Source of the DNA: Dehalococcoidia bacterium
Lineage (GTDB): Bacteria; Chloroflexota; Dehalococcoidia; Tepidiformales; Tepidiformaceae
NCBI GenBank assembly: GCA_020853755.1
Contig: JADYYG010000050.1
Location: 1-45,761, forward strand
Reading direction: 5' to 3'
DNA: 45,761 nucleotides
A program made the position numbers and the translations under genes. A model generated the notes under the pieces. It saw nothing but the letters and a program-made list of their open reading frames with translations. It was not told the DNA's origin and searched no databases. The stretch's first letter is position 1; each line of letters opens with the position of its first letter. This document shows, in pieces, positions 23,185 through 30,934 of this stretch.

Positions 23185-23715
23185 GTGAAGCGCGCGGCCA
23201 TCACCATCCGGCCCACCGTCGAGGCCGACCTTGGCGCCATCAACGCCATCTACAACCGCGAGATCGAGGAGGGCGTGGCCACCTGGGACACCGCCCCGTG
23301 GACACCCGAGCAGCGCCGCGCCTGGTTCGCCGACCATGGCCGCCTGACGCCCGTCCTCACGGCCGAATGCGATGGGCAGGTGATCGGGTTCGCTTATGCC
23401 TCGCTCGTCAGTCAGAAGCACGGCTGGCGGTTCACGCGCGAGGACACCATTTACATCGCGCCGGGGTTCCGCGGCCAGGGCGTCGGCGACCGGCTGCTGA
23501 GGGCACTGCTCGACGTCCTCCGGGACCTCGGCGTGCGGCTCGTCATTGCATCGATCACGTCGACCAACGAAGCGAGCCTCCGGCTGCACCGGAAGTTCGG
23601 CTTCGAAGTGATGGGCGAGATGAAGAATGCGGGCTACAAGTTCGGCCAGTGGATGAACACGACCTACCTCCAGGCGGACCTCGGCGAGCCGGGCCCGCGC
23701 AAGCCAACCTGGTAG
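23185..23715 (+). CDS. GNAT acetyltransferase, phosphinothricin-acetyltransferase-like
   Basis: A 176-aa GNAT-fold N-acetyltransferase. The acetyl-CoA loop is RGQGVG (96-101). The opening ITIRPTVEADLGAINAIYNREIEEGVATWD and the later ITSTNEASLRLHRKFGFEVMGEMKNAGYKFGQW are characteristic of the Pat/MddA group, which acetylates phosphinothricin, methionine sulfoximine or related amino acids. Natural substrate here is unproven. The start is GTG at 23185, apparently leaderless. Confidence 0.93.
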   Translation: MKRAAITIRPTVEADLGAINAIYNREIEEGVATWDTAPWTPEQRRAWFADHGRLTPVLTAECDGQVIGFAYASLVSQKHGWRFTREDTIYIAPGFRGQGVGDRLLRALLDVLRDLGVRLVIASITSTNEASLRLHRKFGFEVMGEMKNAGYKFGQWMNTTYLQADLGEPGPRKPTW

Positions 23716-23719
23716 CGGG

Positions 23720-24367
23720 TCAGGCCGCGCGCCGCCCGGCTTCGGGGGCAGGCCGCCGCCGCGGGACGGCGCTGTGGCCAACGATCCGGAGCATGAGGAG
23801 CGCGCAGACCGCCGCGCCGGACACCAGGTAGCCCCAGTAGATCACCGTGACCTGCGTATCAGTGCCGGCGGCGATGCCGTGCCAGAGCGCGCCAAGGTAG
23901 GCGATGAAGGTGGCGTAGTGGAGCGCGCGCCAGCGCTTCTGGCCGATCTGCCGGCGCATCCAGTAGCTGGCGGTCGTGATGGCCGCAAGCCAGGCGGCAA
24001 CAACCCCCAGGGCGACGGCCAGCGGCCGGTACGAACTCACGAACGGGATCAGCAAGGATGCGGGCGTGAAGCCGAGGAACCCGTCGAACAGCAGGCTGCC
24101 CGCATGGACCGCAACCAGCACGAGCGACAGCACCGAGAGGAACTGGTGCATCTCGAAGGCGAACGGCCGGCTGATGACGCCGTCGCCGGCTTTCGTCGAG
24201 ACGAGCAAGCCGCCGATAGTCGCCAGGGAAAGCGTCGCAAATGCGGCCAGTCCAGAAGCGCGGCTGAGCGCCCAGGGAACCTCGCCAGCCTCGACCAGGC
24301 GCAACCCGAGGGCGGAAAGGAATGAGGCCGTGAAGATGAGCAGCAACGGGTGACGGACGGCGGCCAT
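23720..24367 (-). CDS. Ferric-reductase-like transmembrane protein (heme b)
   Basis: A 215-aa integral membrane protein with about six helices, matching the ferric reductase-like transmembrane domain also found in MsrQ/YedZ and Nox. Four histidines are placed to bind two b hemes in paired helices: EMHQFL and AVHAGSL in one region, ALHYATF and LWHGIA in the other. There is no attached flavin domain, so it needs a partner. It is the last of three overlapping genes (TGATG junctions). The other two encode small exported proteins, so the unit may pass electrons to an external acceptor or metal. Function is inferred. Confidence 0.85.
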   Translation of the reverse strand: MAAVRHPLLLIFTASFLSALGLRLVEAGEVPWALSRASGLAAFATLSLATIGGLLVSTKAGDGVISRPFAFEMHQFLSVLSLVLVAVHAGSLLFDGFLGFTPASLLIPFVSSYRPLAVALGVVAAWLAAITTASYWMRRQIGQKRWRALHYATFIAYLGALWHGIAAGTDTQVTVIYWGYLVSGAAVCALLMLRIVGHSAVPRRRPAPEAGRRAA

Positions 24368-24624
24368 CAGGACCCCCTCGAACGTTTGGCAGGTGTGGGC
24401 GTCGCCGCGGGGCGCCGCGTTGGGACCGGGCTGGCGCCGCTCTCCGCTCCGGCGATCGAACCCGCGGCCCCGGCGGCGGTCGGCGCGGTGTTTTCCTGCG
24501 TGGTCTCAGCGGCGCCCTCGGCCGGGGCGGTCCGCGCGAAGTACGCTGTCCCGCCGACCACGCTGGCGGCGACAGCGGCGGCGATGGCGAGCCGCACCGT
24601 CTTGAAGCGCACTGCGGCGGCCAT
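24367..24624 (-). CDS. Small single-helix Ala/Pro-rich protein, unknown
   Basis: An 85-aa protein with a basic N-terminus (AVRFKTVR), one membrane-spanning or signal segment (about 10-27) and a low-complexity Ala/Gly/Pro/Thr tail. No family recognised. Start and stop overlap those of its neighbours by one base (TGATG), so translation is coupled with the Asp-tail gene before it and the ferric-reductase-like gene after it. Likely an anchored extracellular accessory of that membrane protein. Confidence 0.6.
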   Translation of the reverse strand: MAAAVRFKTVRLAIAAAVAASVVGGTAYFARTAPAEGAAETTQENTAPTAAGAAGSIAGAESGASPVPTRRPAATPTPAKRSRGS

Positions 24625-24869
24625 CAGTCGTCGTCCTCGTCGCGGTCGTCGTCGTCCCAATCGTCATCGTCGTCGTCGTAGACCGAGTCCTCGATCGACG
24701 GCGCGGCCGCGACGAGGTCACCGCCGTCCGAGGCGGCGGCGGCGACAAAGGGCGCGGATCCGCTGGAAGCGCCATCGTCAGCGCCGCCGCTGAACGGCGC
24801 GGTCACCAGCCCGGCGCCGAGCACCCCGACGAACGCGGTCCCCGTGATCAAAGCAGTCTTCATGTCCAT
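24624..24869 (-). CDS. Small exported protein with Asp-rich tail
   Basis: An 81-aa protein: N-terminal hydrophobic segment (about 5-25, MKTALITGTAFVGVLGAGLV), a Gly/Ser/Ala linker and a C-terminal tail from about residue 65 that is almost all Asp with a few Trp, Arg and Glu. Such a tail should bind cations such as iron or calcium. It is the first gene of the operon with a ferric-reductase-like membrane protein, which makes metal capture before reduction a reasonable hypothesis. AGAAGG precedes the ATG at 24869. No known family; low complexity makes homology tests hard. Confidence 0.6.
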   Translation of the reverse strand: MDMKTALITGTAFVGVLGAGLVTAPFSGGADDGASSGSAPFVAAAASDGGDLVAAAPSIEDSVYDDDDDDWDDDDRDEDDD

Positions 24870-24941
24870 GACATCGCACCTTCTCTTGTGGATTACCAGG
24901 CACATGGTCTGCCGCGAATCTGAGAGCCGCGTGAGGCGAAG

Positions 24942-24957
24942 ATGTGAGTTCTCACAT
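24942..24957. promoter_or_regulatory. Palindrome ATGTGAG-tt-CTCACAT, putative operator
   Basis: Perfect 7-bp arms with a 2-base centre, in the 165-base gap between the divergent Asp-tail operon and the FMN-barrel gene. The spacing (TGTGA-n4-TCACA) is not that of CRP (n6). Regulator unknown. Confidence 0.5.
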
Positions 24958-24999
24958 TTCTTCCGCGGCCGTTTCCGGGGCGCTTTCGCGCGCGGACGG

Positions 25000-25005
25000 T
25001 ATAGT
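25000..25005 (+). promoter_or_regulatory. -10 box TATAGT of FMN-barrel gene
   Basis: TATAGT lies 29 bases before the ATG at 25035, with an AAAAAGGGG ribosome site in between. The -35 region is GC-rich and not recognisable. Confidence 0.4.
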
Positions 25006-25034
25006 TCGCCGTCATACGAAAAAGGGGCTACCCC

Positions 25035-25499
25035 ATGAACGTAACCTGGGACGAAATCGCAACGGACTTTCATCGCATCACCAGCCGCGTGGTCTGGTGC
25101 ACTGTGACCACTGTCGACAGCAAGGGCCGTCCGCGCGCACGCATCCTGCACCCGGTGTGGGACGGCCAGGTTGGCTGGATCGCCACCGGGCGGCATTCGT
25201 TCAAGGCCCGCCACCTCGCGGCGAACCCGTTCGTCTCGTGCAGCTACTGGGACCAGGCGCACGAACAGGTCTACGCCGAGTGCCGCGCCGAGTGGGCCGA
25301 CGACCAGGCGACGAAAGACCGCGTCTGGGACCTCGTGAAGAACGCTCCGCCGCCCGTGGGGTACGACCCCGGCCTGTTCTGGCGCGGCGGGCCGACAGAC
25401 CCCGGCTTCGGCGTGCTCCGGCTCGAACCCTGGCGGGTCGAAGTATGGTCACTGCAGGAGATGACGCAGGGGAAGCCGTCATGGGTGTGGAAGCCCTAA
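25035..25499 (+). CDS. Pyridoxamine-phosphate-oxidase-like FMN split-barrel protein
   Basis: A 154-aa protein of the FMN-binding split barrel. The typical opening TVDSKGRPRARILHPVWDGQVGWIATGRHSFKARHLAANPFVSCSYWD (about 27-75) contains the Arg and Ser/Lys residues that bind the cofactor phosphate. The length fits small general-stress or F420/FMN-dependent reductases. It is cytoplasmic; whether FMN, F420 or heme is bound is not decidable. It shares its upstream region with the divergent ferric-reductase-like operon. Confidence 0.88.
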   Translation: MNVTWDEIATDFHRITSRVVWCTVTTVDSKGRPRARILHPVWDGQVGWIATGRHSFKARHLAANPFVSCSYWDQAHEQVYAECRAEWADDQATKDRVWDLVKNAPPPVGYDPGLFWRGGPTDPGFGVLRLEPWRVEVWSLQEMTQGKPSWVWKP

Positions 25500-25514
25500 C
25501 GGCCCGCCCCTCGC

Positions 25515-28500
25515 TCAGGCGTTCCTGCGCACCCCGAGCGTGACCTGCGTGCCTTCGAGGTCCTGGGCCGAACTGTGGACGCCCGCAGGCGGCGCGGCTG
25601 CCACGAGTTCGATGGCCAGCGTCTCGCCGCGGATGTACTCCCCCTGCGAGGCGGCCACGCGGGCCACGTCGGCGTCGCCATCGACCCACGCGGTAATGCG
25701 GTCCGCGAGGTCGAACCCGGCTTCCCGGCGCATGTCCTGCAGGCGGCGGACGAGTTCCCGGGCGAGGCCTTCATCGGCGAGTTCGGGCGTGATCGCGGTC
25801 GTGACAGCGACGGTGTAACCCGCGTCCTGGGCGGCGGCGTAGCCATCGGTGTCCTGCGCCTGAAGCAGGATGTCCTCGGGCTCGAGGTCGTGCCCGGCGA
25901 CGGCAACGATCCGGCCGCGGCGCACGGCTTCGGCCACATCGGCGGGGGCCAGCGCCGCCAGCCCGCCGCGGATGGCAGCGACTTCCGCGCCGTACTTCTT
26001 CCCGAGCACCGGCAGGTTCGGCTTCACGTCGTAGCGGACGACCGCTGTCTCATCTTCGAGCAGGCGGAGCGTCTTCGCGTTCAGCTCTTCGAGCAGCAGG
26101 TTCGCGTTCTTCTGGAGCGAGGCCGCCTCTTCCGGCTTGCGCGTCTTCACGAGCACCTCGGCGACTGGCTGGCGGACCTTGATCTGGGCCTTCGCCCGCG
26201 CCGCGCGGCCGAGCGAGCAGGCCCGCTTCACGAGCTGGGTCTCTTCGTTCAGCCGCTCGTCGACGAGCGATGCGTCAGCCTTCGGCCACGAGGCGAGGTG
26301 GACGCTGATCGGCGCCGACGAATCAGCCGTGACGACGAGGTTGCGGTAGAGCTCTTCCGCGACAAACGGCGTGAACGGCGCGAGCAGCTTCGATACGGTC
26401 ACGAGCGCGGTGTAGAGCGTCTCGTAGGCGCTGGTCTTGTCGGCGTCGCCCTCGCTCGCGCCGCGCCAGAAGCGGCGGCGACTGCGGCGGACGTACCAGT
26501 TCGAGAGGTCATCGACGAAGGCTTCGATAGCGCGGCCGGCTGCAGTCGGGTCATACCCGTCGAGTGACTCGGTGACCTTCGCCACCAGCGAGTTCAGTTC
26601 GCTCAGCAGCCAGCGGTCGATTTCGGGGCGTTCGCCCGCTGGCTGCGCCTGGCCCGGCGTCCAGCCATCGATGTTGGCGTAGCTGACGAAGAATGAGTAG
26701 GTGTTCCAGAGGGTGAGGAGGAAGCGCCGCAGTCCCTCTTCGACGAGCGCGCCGCTGAACCGCCGGGAGGAGCCAGCCGGGCTGGCCGTGTACATGTACC
26801 AGCGGGTCGCATCGGCGCCCTGCGCGTCGAGCACTGTCCAGGGGTCCACGGTGTTGCCGCGGCTCTTGGACATCTTGTTGCCCTTCTCATCGTTGATGTG
26901 CCCGAGGCAGATGACGTTCTTGAAGCTGATGCTCTCGGGCACGGCTTCGCTCGCCTTCAGCATCGTGGCCTCGGCGTGGAGGGTGTAGAACCAGCCGCGG
27001 GTCTGGTCGATGGCCTCACAGATGTAATCGGCGGGGAAGTGCTTGAGGAACGCCTCTTCGTTTTCGAAGGGGTAGTGCCACTGGGCGTAGGGCATCGCGC
27101 CGCTGTCGTACCAGGCGTCGGCCACCTCGGCGACCCTGCGGGCATCGCCGCCGCACTGCTCGCAGCGCAGCACGATCTCGTCGATGAACGGGCGATGGAA
27201 GTCGTCCATCGCTTCGGCCTTCGCGGGATCCTTGGCGTTGGCCACGATCTCCGCCTTCGAACCCATGCACATCGCGTGGTCGCAGGCGGCGCACTTCCAG
27301 AAGGGCAGCGGCGTGCCCCAGTAGCGCTCGCGGCTGAACGCCCAGTCGATGTTGTTCTCGAGCCAGTTCCCGAAGCGCCCGGTCTTGATGTGCTCCGGGT
27401 ACCAGTTGATGCGGCTGTTGCCCTCGAGCAGCGACTCCTTCTGCTTCGTCGTGCGGATGTACCAGCTCGGCTTCGCGTAGTAGAGGAGCGGCGTGCCGCA
27501 GCGCCAGCAGAACGGGTACGTGTGCTTGAGTGTGCCCTTCTTCAGCATCAGGCCGCGCTCTTCGAGGTCGCGCTCGACGTCGCGGTCGGCCTGCTTGGCG
27601 AACTTCCCGGCGCCCGGCAGGCCCTCGGCCATCACGCCGCGCAGGTCAATCGGCTGGACGAAGAGGAGGCCGAACTGCTTGCCCTCGGCGAAGTCTTCGG
27701 CGCCGAAGGCCGGCGCGGTGTGGACGATGCCAGAACCGTCGTCGAGCGAGACATAGTCCGCCGCGAGCACGCGGCGGAGGCCGTCGGTCGAAGCGCCGGC
27801 GGGCACAGGCCGGAGGTGGCCGTCCTCGTTGAAGCGCATGACCGGGTGGCCAAGCTGCTCGGGACGGTAGAGCGGCGTGTAGGCGAGCCCGACCAGGTCC
27901 GAACCGCGGACGACCGCGACCTCTTCGGCGTCTTCGCCGAGGACCTTCGTTGCGAGCGCGCGGGCGAGCACAAGATAGTCGGCATCGCGGCGGTAGACGG
28001 CGTATTCCGCCTCGGCGTTGACCGCCAGCGCGACGTTCCCGGGCAGCGTCCACGGGGTCGTCGTCCAGGCGACGAGCCAGGCGGTTTCGACACCGGCAGG
28101 GAGGGCAGCGCCGGTGGCCTTCGTGAACGACGCCGCATCGACGGCGAACTTCACGAAGACGCTCGGGTCCGGCGTGTCATCCTGGTAGCCGAGGCTGACC
28201 TCGTGGTCGCTCAGGCTGGTGCCGCAGCGCGGGCAATGCGGGGTGACGCGGTAATCCTGGTAGACCAGGCCGTGGCTCCACATCTGCTTGAAGATCCACC
28301 AGCAGCTTTCGATGTAGTTGTTGTGGTAGGTGACGTACGGGTCGTCGTAGTCGGCCCAGAAGGCGATGCGCTCGCTCAGGCGGGTCCACTCCTCGACGTA
28401 GCGGGAGACGGACTCCTTGCACTTCGCGTTGAAGGCCGCGATGCCGTACTGCTCGATCTCAGGCTTGGACTTGAGGCCGAGCTCCTTTTCGATTTCGAGT

Positions 28501-28778
28501 TCAACCGGGAGGCCGTGCGTGTCCCAGCCGCCCTTCCGAGGGACGCGGTAGCCCTGCATTGTCTTGTAGCGCGGGATGAGGTCCTTGAAGACGCGCGAAA
28601 GCACGTGGTGGATGCCGGGCCGGGCGTTCGCCGTCGGCGGGCCTTCGTAGAAGATGAAGAGCCTGTCCTCGGGGCGCTCTTCGATGCTGCGGCGGAAGAT
28701 CGCGTTCTGCTGCCAGAAGGCGAGCACTTCTTCTTCGAGCTTTGGGAAGCTGACGCGGGTATCGACTGGTTTGAACAT
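25515..28778 (-). CDS. ileS: Isoleucyl-tRNA synthetase, type 2
   Basis: A 1087-aa class I aminoacyl-tRNA synthetase that charges tRNA-Ile. The HIGH motif is in the form PGIHHVLSR (about 54-62) and the KMSKS loop is GNKMSKSRGN. A CP1 editing domain lies between them. Zinc-binding cysteine pairs are seen in HCPRCGTSL, CWRCGTPLL and CEQCGG. The HHV form of HIGH and the total length are those of the eukaryote-like type 2 enzymes (IleS2), which as a class resist mupirocin. The ATG at 28778 begins MFKPVDTRVSFPKLEEEVLAFWQ; longer frames run into the T-box leader. It is controlled by that T-box. Confidence 0.97.
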   Translation of the reverse strand: MFKPVDTRVSFPKLEEEVLAFWQQNAIFRRSIEERPEDRLFIFYEGPPTANARPGIHHVLSRVFKDLIPRYKTMQGYRVPRKGGWDTHGLPVELEIEKELGLKSKPEIEQYGIAAFNAKCKESVSRYVEEWTRLSERIAFWADYDDPYVTYHNNYIESCWWIFKQMWSHGLVYQDYRVTPHCPRCGTSLSDHEVSLGYQDDTPDPSVFVKFAVDAASFTKATGAALPAGVETAWLVAWTTTPWTLPGNVALAVNAEAEYAVYRRDADYLVLARALATKVLGEDAEEVAVVRGSDLVGLAYTPLYRPEQLGHPVMRFNEDGHLRPVPAGASTDGLRRVLAADYVSLDDGSGIVHTAPAFGAEDFAEGKQFGLLFVQPIDLRGVMAEGLPGAGKFAKQADRDVERDLEERGLMLKKGTLKHTYPFCWRCGTPLLYYAKPSWYIRTTKQKESLLEGNSRINWYPEHIKTGRFGNWLENNIDWAFSRERYWGTPLPFWKCAACDHAMCMGSKAEIVANAKDPAKAEAMDDFHRPFIDEIVLRCEQCGGDARRVAEVADAWYDSGAMPYAQWHYPFENEEAFLKHFPADYICEAIDQTRGWFYTLHAEATMLKASEAVPESISFKNVICLGHINDEKGNKMSKSRGNTVDPWTVLDAQGADATRWYMYTASPAGSSRRFSGALVEEGLRRFLLTLWNTYSFFVSYANIDGWTPGQAQPAGERPEIDRWLLSELNSLVAKVTESLDGYDPTAAGRAIEAFVDDLSNWYVRRSRRRFWRGASEGDADKTSAYETLYTALVTVSKLLAPFTPFVAEELYRNLVVTADSSAPISVHLASWPKADASLVDERLNEETQLVKRACSLGRAARAKAQIKVRQPVAEVLVKTRKPEEAASLQKNANLLLEELNAKTLRLLEDETAVVRYDVKPNLPVLGKKYGAEVAAIRGGLAALAPADVAEAVRRGRIVAVAGHDLEPEDILLQAQDTDGYAAAQDAGYTVAVTTAITPELADEGLARELVRRLQDMRREAGFDLADRITAWVDGDADVARVAASQGEYIRGETLAIELVAAAPPAGVHSSAQDLEGTQVTLGVRRNA

Positions 28779-28870
28779 GGCGAAGGTACCTGGCCCCGGG
28801 GTCCAGCGGTGCAACCGGCACGGGGTGGCCGTTCGTACCATCTGGTGCAGTGGATTGCAGCGAGACAGGC

Positions 28871-28906
28871 AAACAAAAAGCGCCCATCCCACCAGGGACG
28901 AGCGCT
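28871..28906 (-). terminator. T-box terminator hairpin
   Basis: AGCGCTCGTCCC pairs over 12 positions (including GU pairs) with GGGATGGGCGCT around TGGT, followed by TTTTGTTT on the minus strand. Confidence 0.85.
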
Positions 28907-29142
28907 GCGGCCCGCGGTACCACCCTGCTTTCCTTCCGGAGAAGGACACTCATGAGGCGCAACTACGCCCCTGCCCCTGGTAACGGTGGGCTTCCGTCCG
29001 GGTCTACTGGAGGCAGGCTGCACGGTGGCAGCGGGCCACGTTCGGCCGGAGGCTCGGGAGGGATCTTCGCGCCGCGTTTCCGTGCCCCCTCACACCACCC
29101 GGGGCTCGCTGTACGGAACAGCCGGCGGTACTCGTCTCCGTC
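28871..29142 (-). promoter_or_regulatory. T-box riboswitch of ileS (Ile specifier ATC)
   Basis: The minus-strand leader carries the T-box core AGGGTGGTACCGCGG (28926-28912), whose UGG-type bulge contacts the uncharged tRNA acceptor end. About 135 bases upstream, stem I shows the distal-loop motif AGCGAGCCCCGGGTGGTG and then GAAG-ATC-CCTCCCGAG, with ATC (29064-29062) as the isoleucine specifier codon. A terminator follows at 28906-28871. Uncharged tRNA-Ile should favour readthrough into ileS. The 5' boundary is approximate. The element explains most of the 412-base gap between ileS and the divergent lipoprotein gene. Confidence 0.9.
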
Positions 29143-29190
29143 ACTGCCGCTACCCGCCAGTGAACCAGTGTGCGAGGCTGCATGTCAATA

Positions 29191-30198
29191 ATGCGCATTC
29201 GAACGTTCCTGGCCGCATGCTTCGTCCTCGCCCTCGCCGTGCTGCCGGCGGCCTGCGGCGGCGACGATGACGTGACCGTGCAGCGCCCGGCCACATCGAC
29301 CCCCCTCCCGCCGACGGCGACGCCAACCGAGGACCTCACGCAGACGCCCACGGAGTTCCGGGTGGCGATGATCAATCTCATGAGCCCGATCTCGCTCGAT
29401 ACCACCAAGACCACCGCTTCGGACACTTTCGAAGCCCGGCTCGCGCTCGTCATCGACCAGCTCAAGGAGTTCAAGCCGGACCTCGTCGCCTTCAGCGAAG
29501 CCACCAAGACGGCCTCCCACGGGAGCGTGGAGGATCGCCTGGTGAAGGAACTCAAGCTCGAATCCATCTACCTGACGGCGAAGCCGTGGTACATCGGCCT
29601 GAGCAAGGATCAGAACGCCGAGATCGCCCGGCAGGTTGGCTTCCAGGAGGGCGAACTCGTCCTCGTCCGCAGCGACCGCTTCCCCATCCTCGGCTACGAG
29701 AAGATGTGGCTGAACCCGCGCACCTCCGAAGCCGAGGGGCCGGGGGTCATCCACCTCAAGGTCAAAGGGCCAGCAGGCGTCGGTGAGATCGACGTGTTCG
29801 TTTCACACCTGACCGGAGCCGACAGCAAGGTGCGCGCGCAGCAGGCCGCTTCGTTCGCCCAGTTCATCAAGGCGCAGAAGGGCGCGGGCCGGACGCTGGT
29901 CCTCGGCGACTTCGGCGACCCGGCCGGCACGCCCACGCAGCAGGCGTTCCTCGATATCGGCCTCAACGATGTGCTGGAGGAATCGGGCCTGCAGACCTGC
30001 TGCCGCGAGAGCGTGGTCGGCGAGCAGCCGCCGCTGAACGCCCGGGTCGACTACCTGCTGACCTCGCAGTGGATGCCTTCTGCGCTGGGGCTGTTCGCCG
30101 ACCAGCCGGGCAAGCTGGATGACGGCCAATCGCTCTGGGCCAGCGACCACAACGGCGTGACGGCGATCTTCCCGATCGGCCCGCCGCCGGGGCCGTAG
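29191..30198 (+). CDS. Endonuclease/exonuclease/phosphatase-domain lipoprotein
   Basis: A lipoprotein with signal peptide and lipobox LPAAC22, a Thr/Pro linker and an EEP-fold domain. Family landmarks: FRVAMINLMS (start strand), PDLVAFSEAT (metal Glu), VFVSHLTG (His), LVLGDFGDPAG (GDFN position, Asn replaced by Gly), NARVDYLL and the terminal SDHNGV (Asp-His). The fold hydrolyses phosphodiesters or phosphomonoesters of nucleic acids, lipids or sugars. The Asn to Gly change at GDFN may alter activity. The ATG at 29191 gives 335 aa; an ATG at 29182 would add three residues. It is divergent from the ileS T-box. Confidence 0.85.
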   Translation: MRIRTFLAACFVLALAVLPAACGGDDDVTVQRPATSTPLPPTATPTEDLTQTPTEFRVAMINLMSPISLDTTKTTASDTFEARLALVIDQLKEFKPDLVAFSEATKTASHGSVEDRLVKELKLESIYLTAKPWYIGLSKDQNAEIARQVGFQEGELVLVRSDRFPILGYEKMWLNPRTSEAEGPGVIHLKVKGPAGVGEIDVFVSHLTGADSKVRAQQAASFAQFIKAQKGAGRTLVLGDFGDPAGTPTQQAFLDIGLNDVLEESGLQTCCRESVVGEQPPLNARVDYLLTSQWMPSALGLFADQPGKLDDGQSLWASDHNGVTAIFPIGPPPGP

Positions 30199-30274
30199 CC
30201 GCTCTGTGAAGAAACTTGCTGACGGCGCGACTCGCTCGCAGTAGCATGCGCGCGAAATCACGGGAGGTTTCACC

Positions 30275-30931
30275 TTGGCCGTAGCAACGAATGCGGGGGC
30301 CATCTACCCCGTCAACATCAACGTCGAACCGCAAACGGCGCCACGGAACAAGATGACCGTGGGCTTCCGCATCATCCTCGCCATTCCGCATGCGCTCCTC
30401 GTCGGCGGCGTCTTCGGCGCTGGCGCCATCTTCTCGCTCCAGGGTGACTGGTGGGGCAACTTCTCGAGCGGCGGCGTCCTCGGCGCGGTGGCCGGCGTCT
30501 GCGCGGTCATCTCGTGGTTCGCCATCCTGTTCGCGAACCAGCACCCGGAGGGCCTGCGCAACCTGGGGACGTTCTACCTGCGCTGGAAGGTCCGGGCAGT
30601 CGCCTACATGGCCCTCTTCCGCGATGACTACCCGCCATTCGGCGACGCAGACTACCCGTCGACGCTCGACATCACGCTCGCCGAGCTCCCGCGCGACAAG
30701 ATGTCCGTCGCCCTGCGGATCATCTACATGATCCCGCACATTATCGTGCTCTGCTTCCTCGGCATCGCCTGGTTCTTCACGAGTGTCGTGGCCTGGTTTG
30801 CCATCCTCTTCACCGGCGAATACCCGGAAGGGCTGTACAACTTCGGCATCGGTGTCTTCCGCTGGTCAACCCGCGTGGAGGCATACGGCCTGCTGCTCGT
30901 CGACGAGTACCCGCCGTTCTCGTTGAACTGA
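30275..30931 (+). CDS. DUF4389 membrane protein
   Basis: A 218-aa integral membrane protein of the DUF4389 type. It is built as two similar halves, each with a membrane part and the motif WFAILFxxxxPEGLxNxGxxxxRW (about 80-105 and 170-195), ending in DDYPPFG and DEYPPFS. The role is unknown; the family is frequent in Actinobacteria and Chloroflexi. The start is TTG at 30275, supported by GGGAGG at 30262-30267. The gene appears monocistronic and converges with pgpH. Confidence 0.85.
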   Translation: MAVATNAGAIYPVNINVEPQTAPRNKMTVGFRIILAIPHALLVGGVFGAGAIFSLQGDWWGNFSSGGVLGAVAGVCAVISWFAILFANQHPEGLRNLGTFYLRWKVRAVAYMALFRDDYPPFGDADYPSTLDITLAELPRDKMSVALRIIYMIPHIIVLCFLGIAWFFTSVVAWFAILFTGEYPEGLYNFGIGVFRWSTRVEAYGLLLVDEYPPFSLN

Positions 30932-30934
30932 TCG

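Noticed and set aside
24942..24957. CRP/FNR site
   Set aside because: The TGTGA and TCACA halves are separated by 4 bases, not 6, and the full symmetry is ATGTGAG/CTCACAT, so it is treated as an unknown operator.
26898..28955. 685-aa plus-strand frame opposite ileS
   Set aside because: It is the antisense shadow of a highly conserved synthetase; its translation is low-complexity Arg/Ala/Val with no domain. High third-position GC makes long open antisense frames common here.
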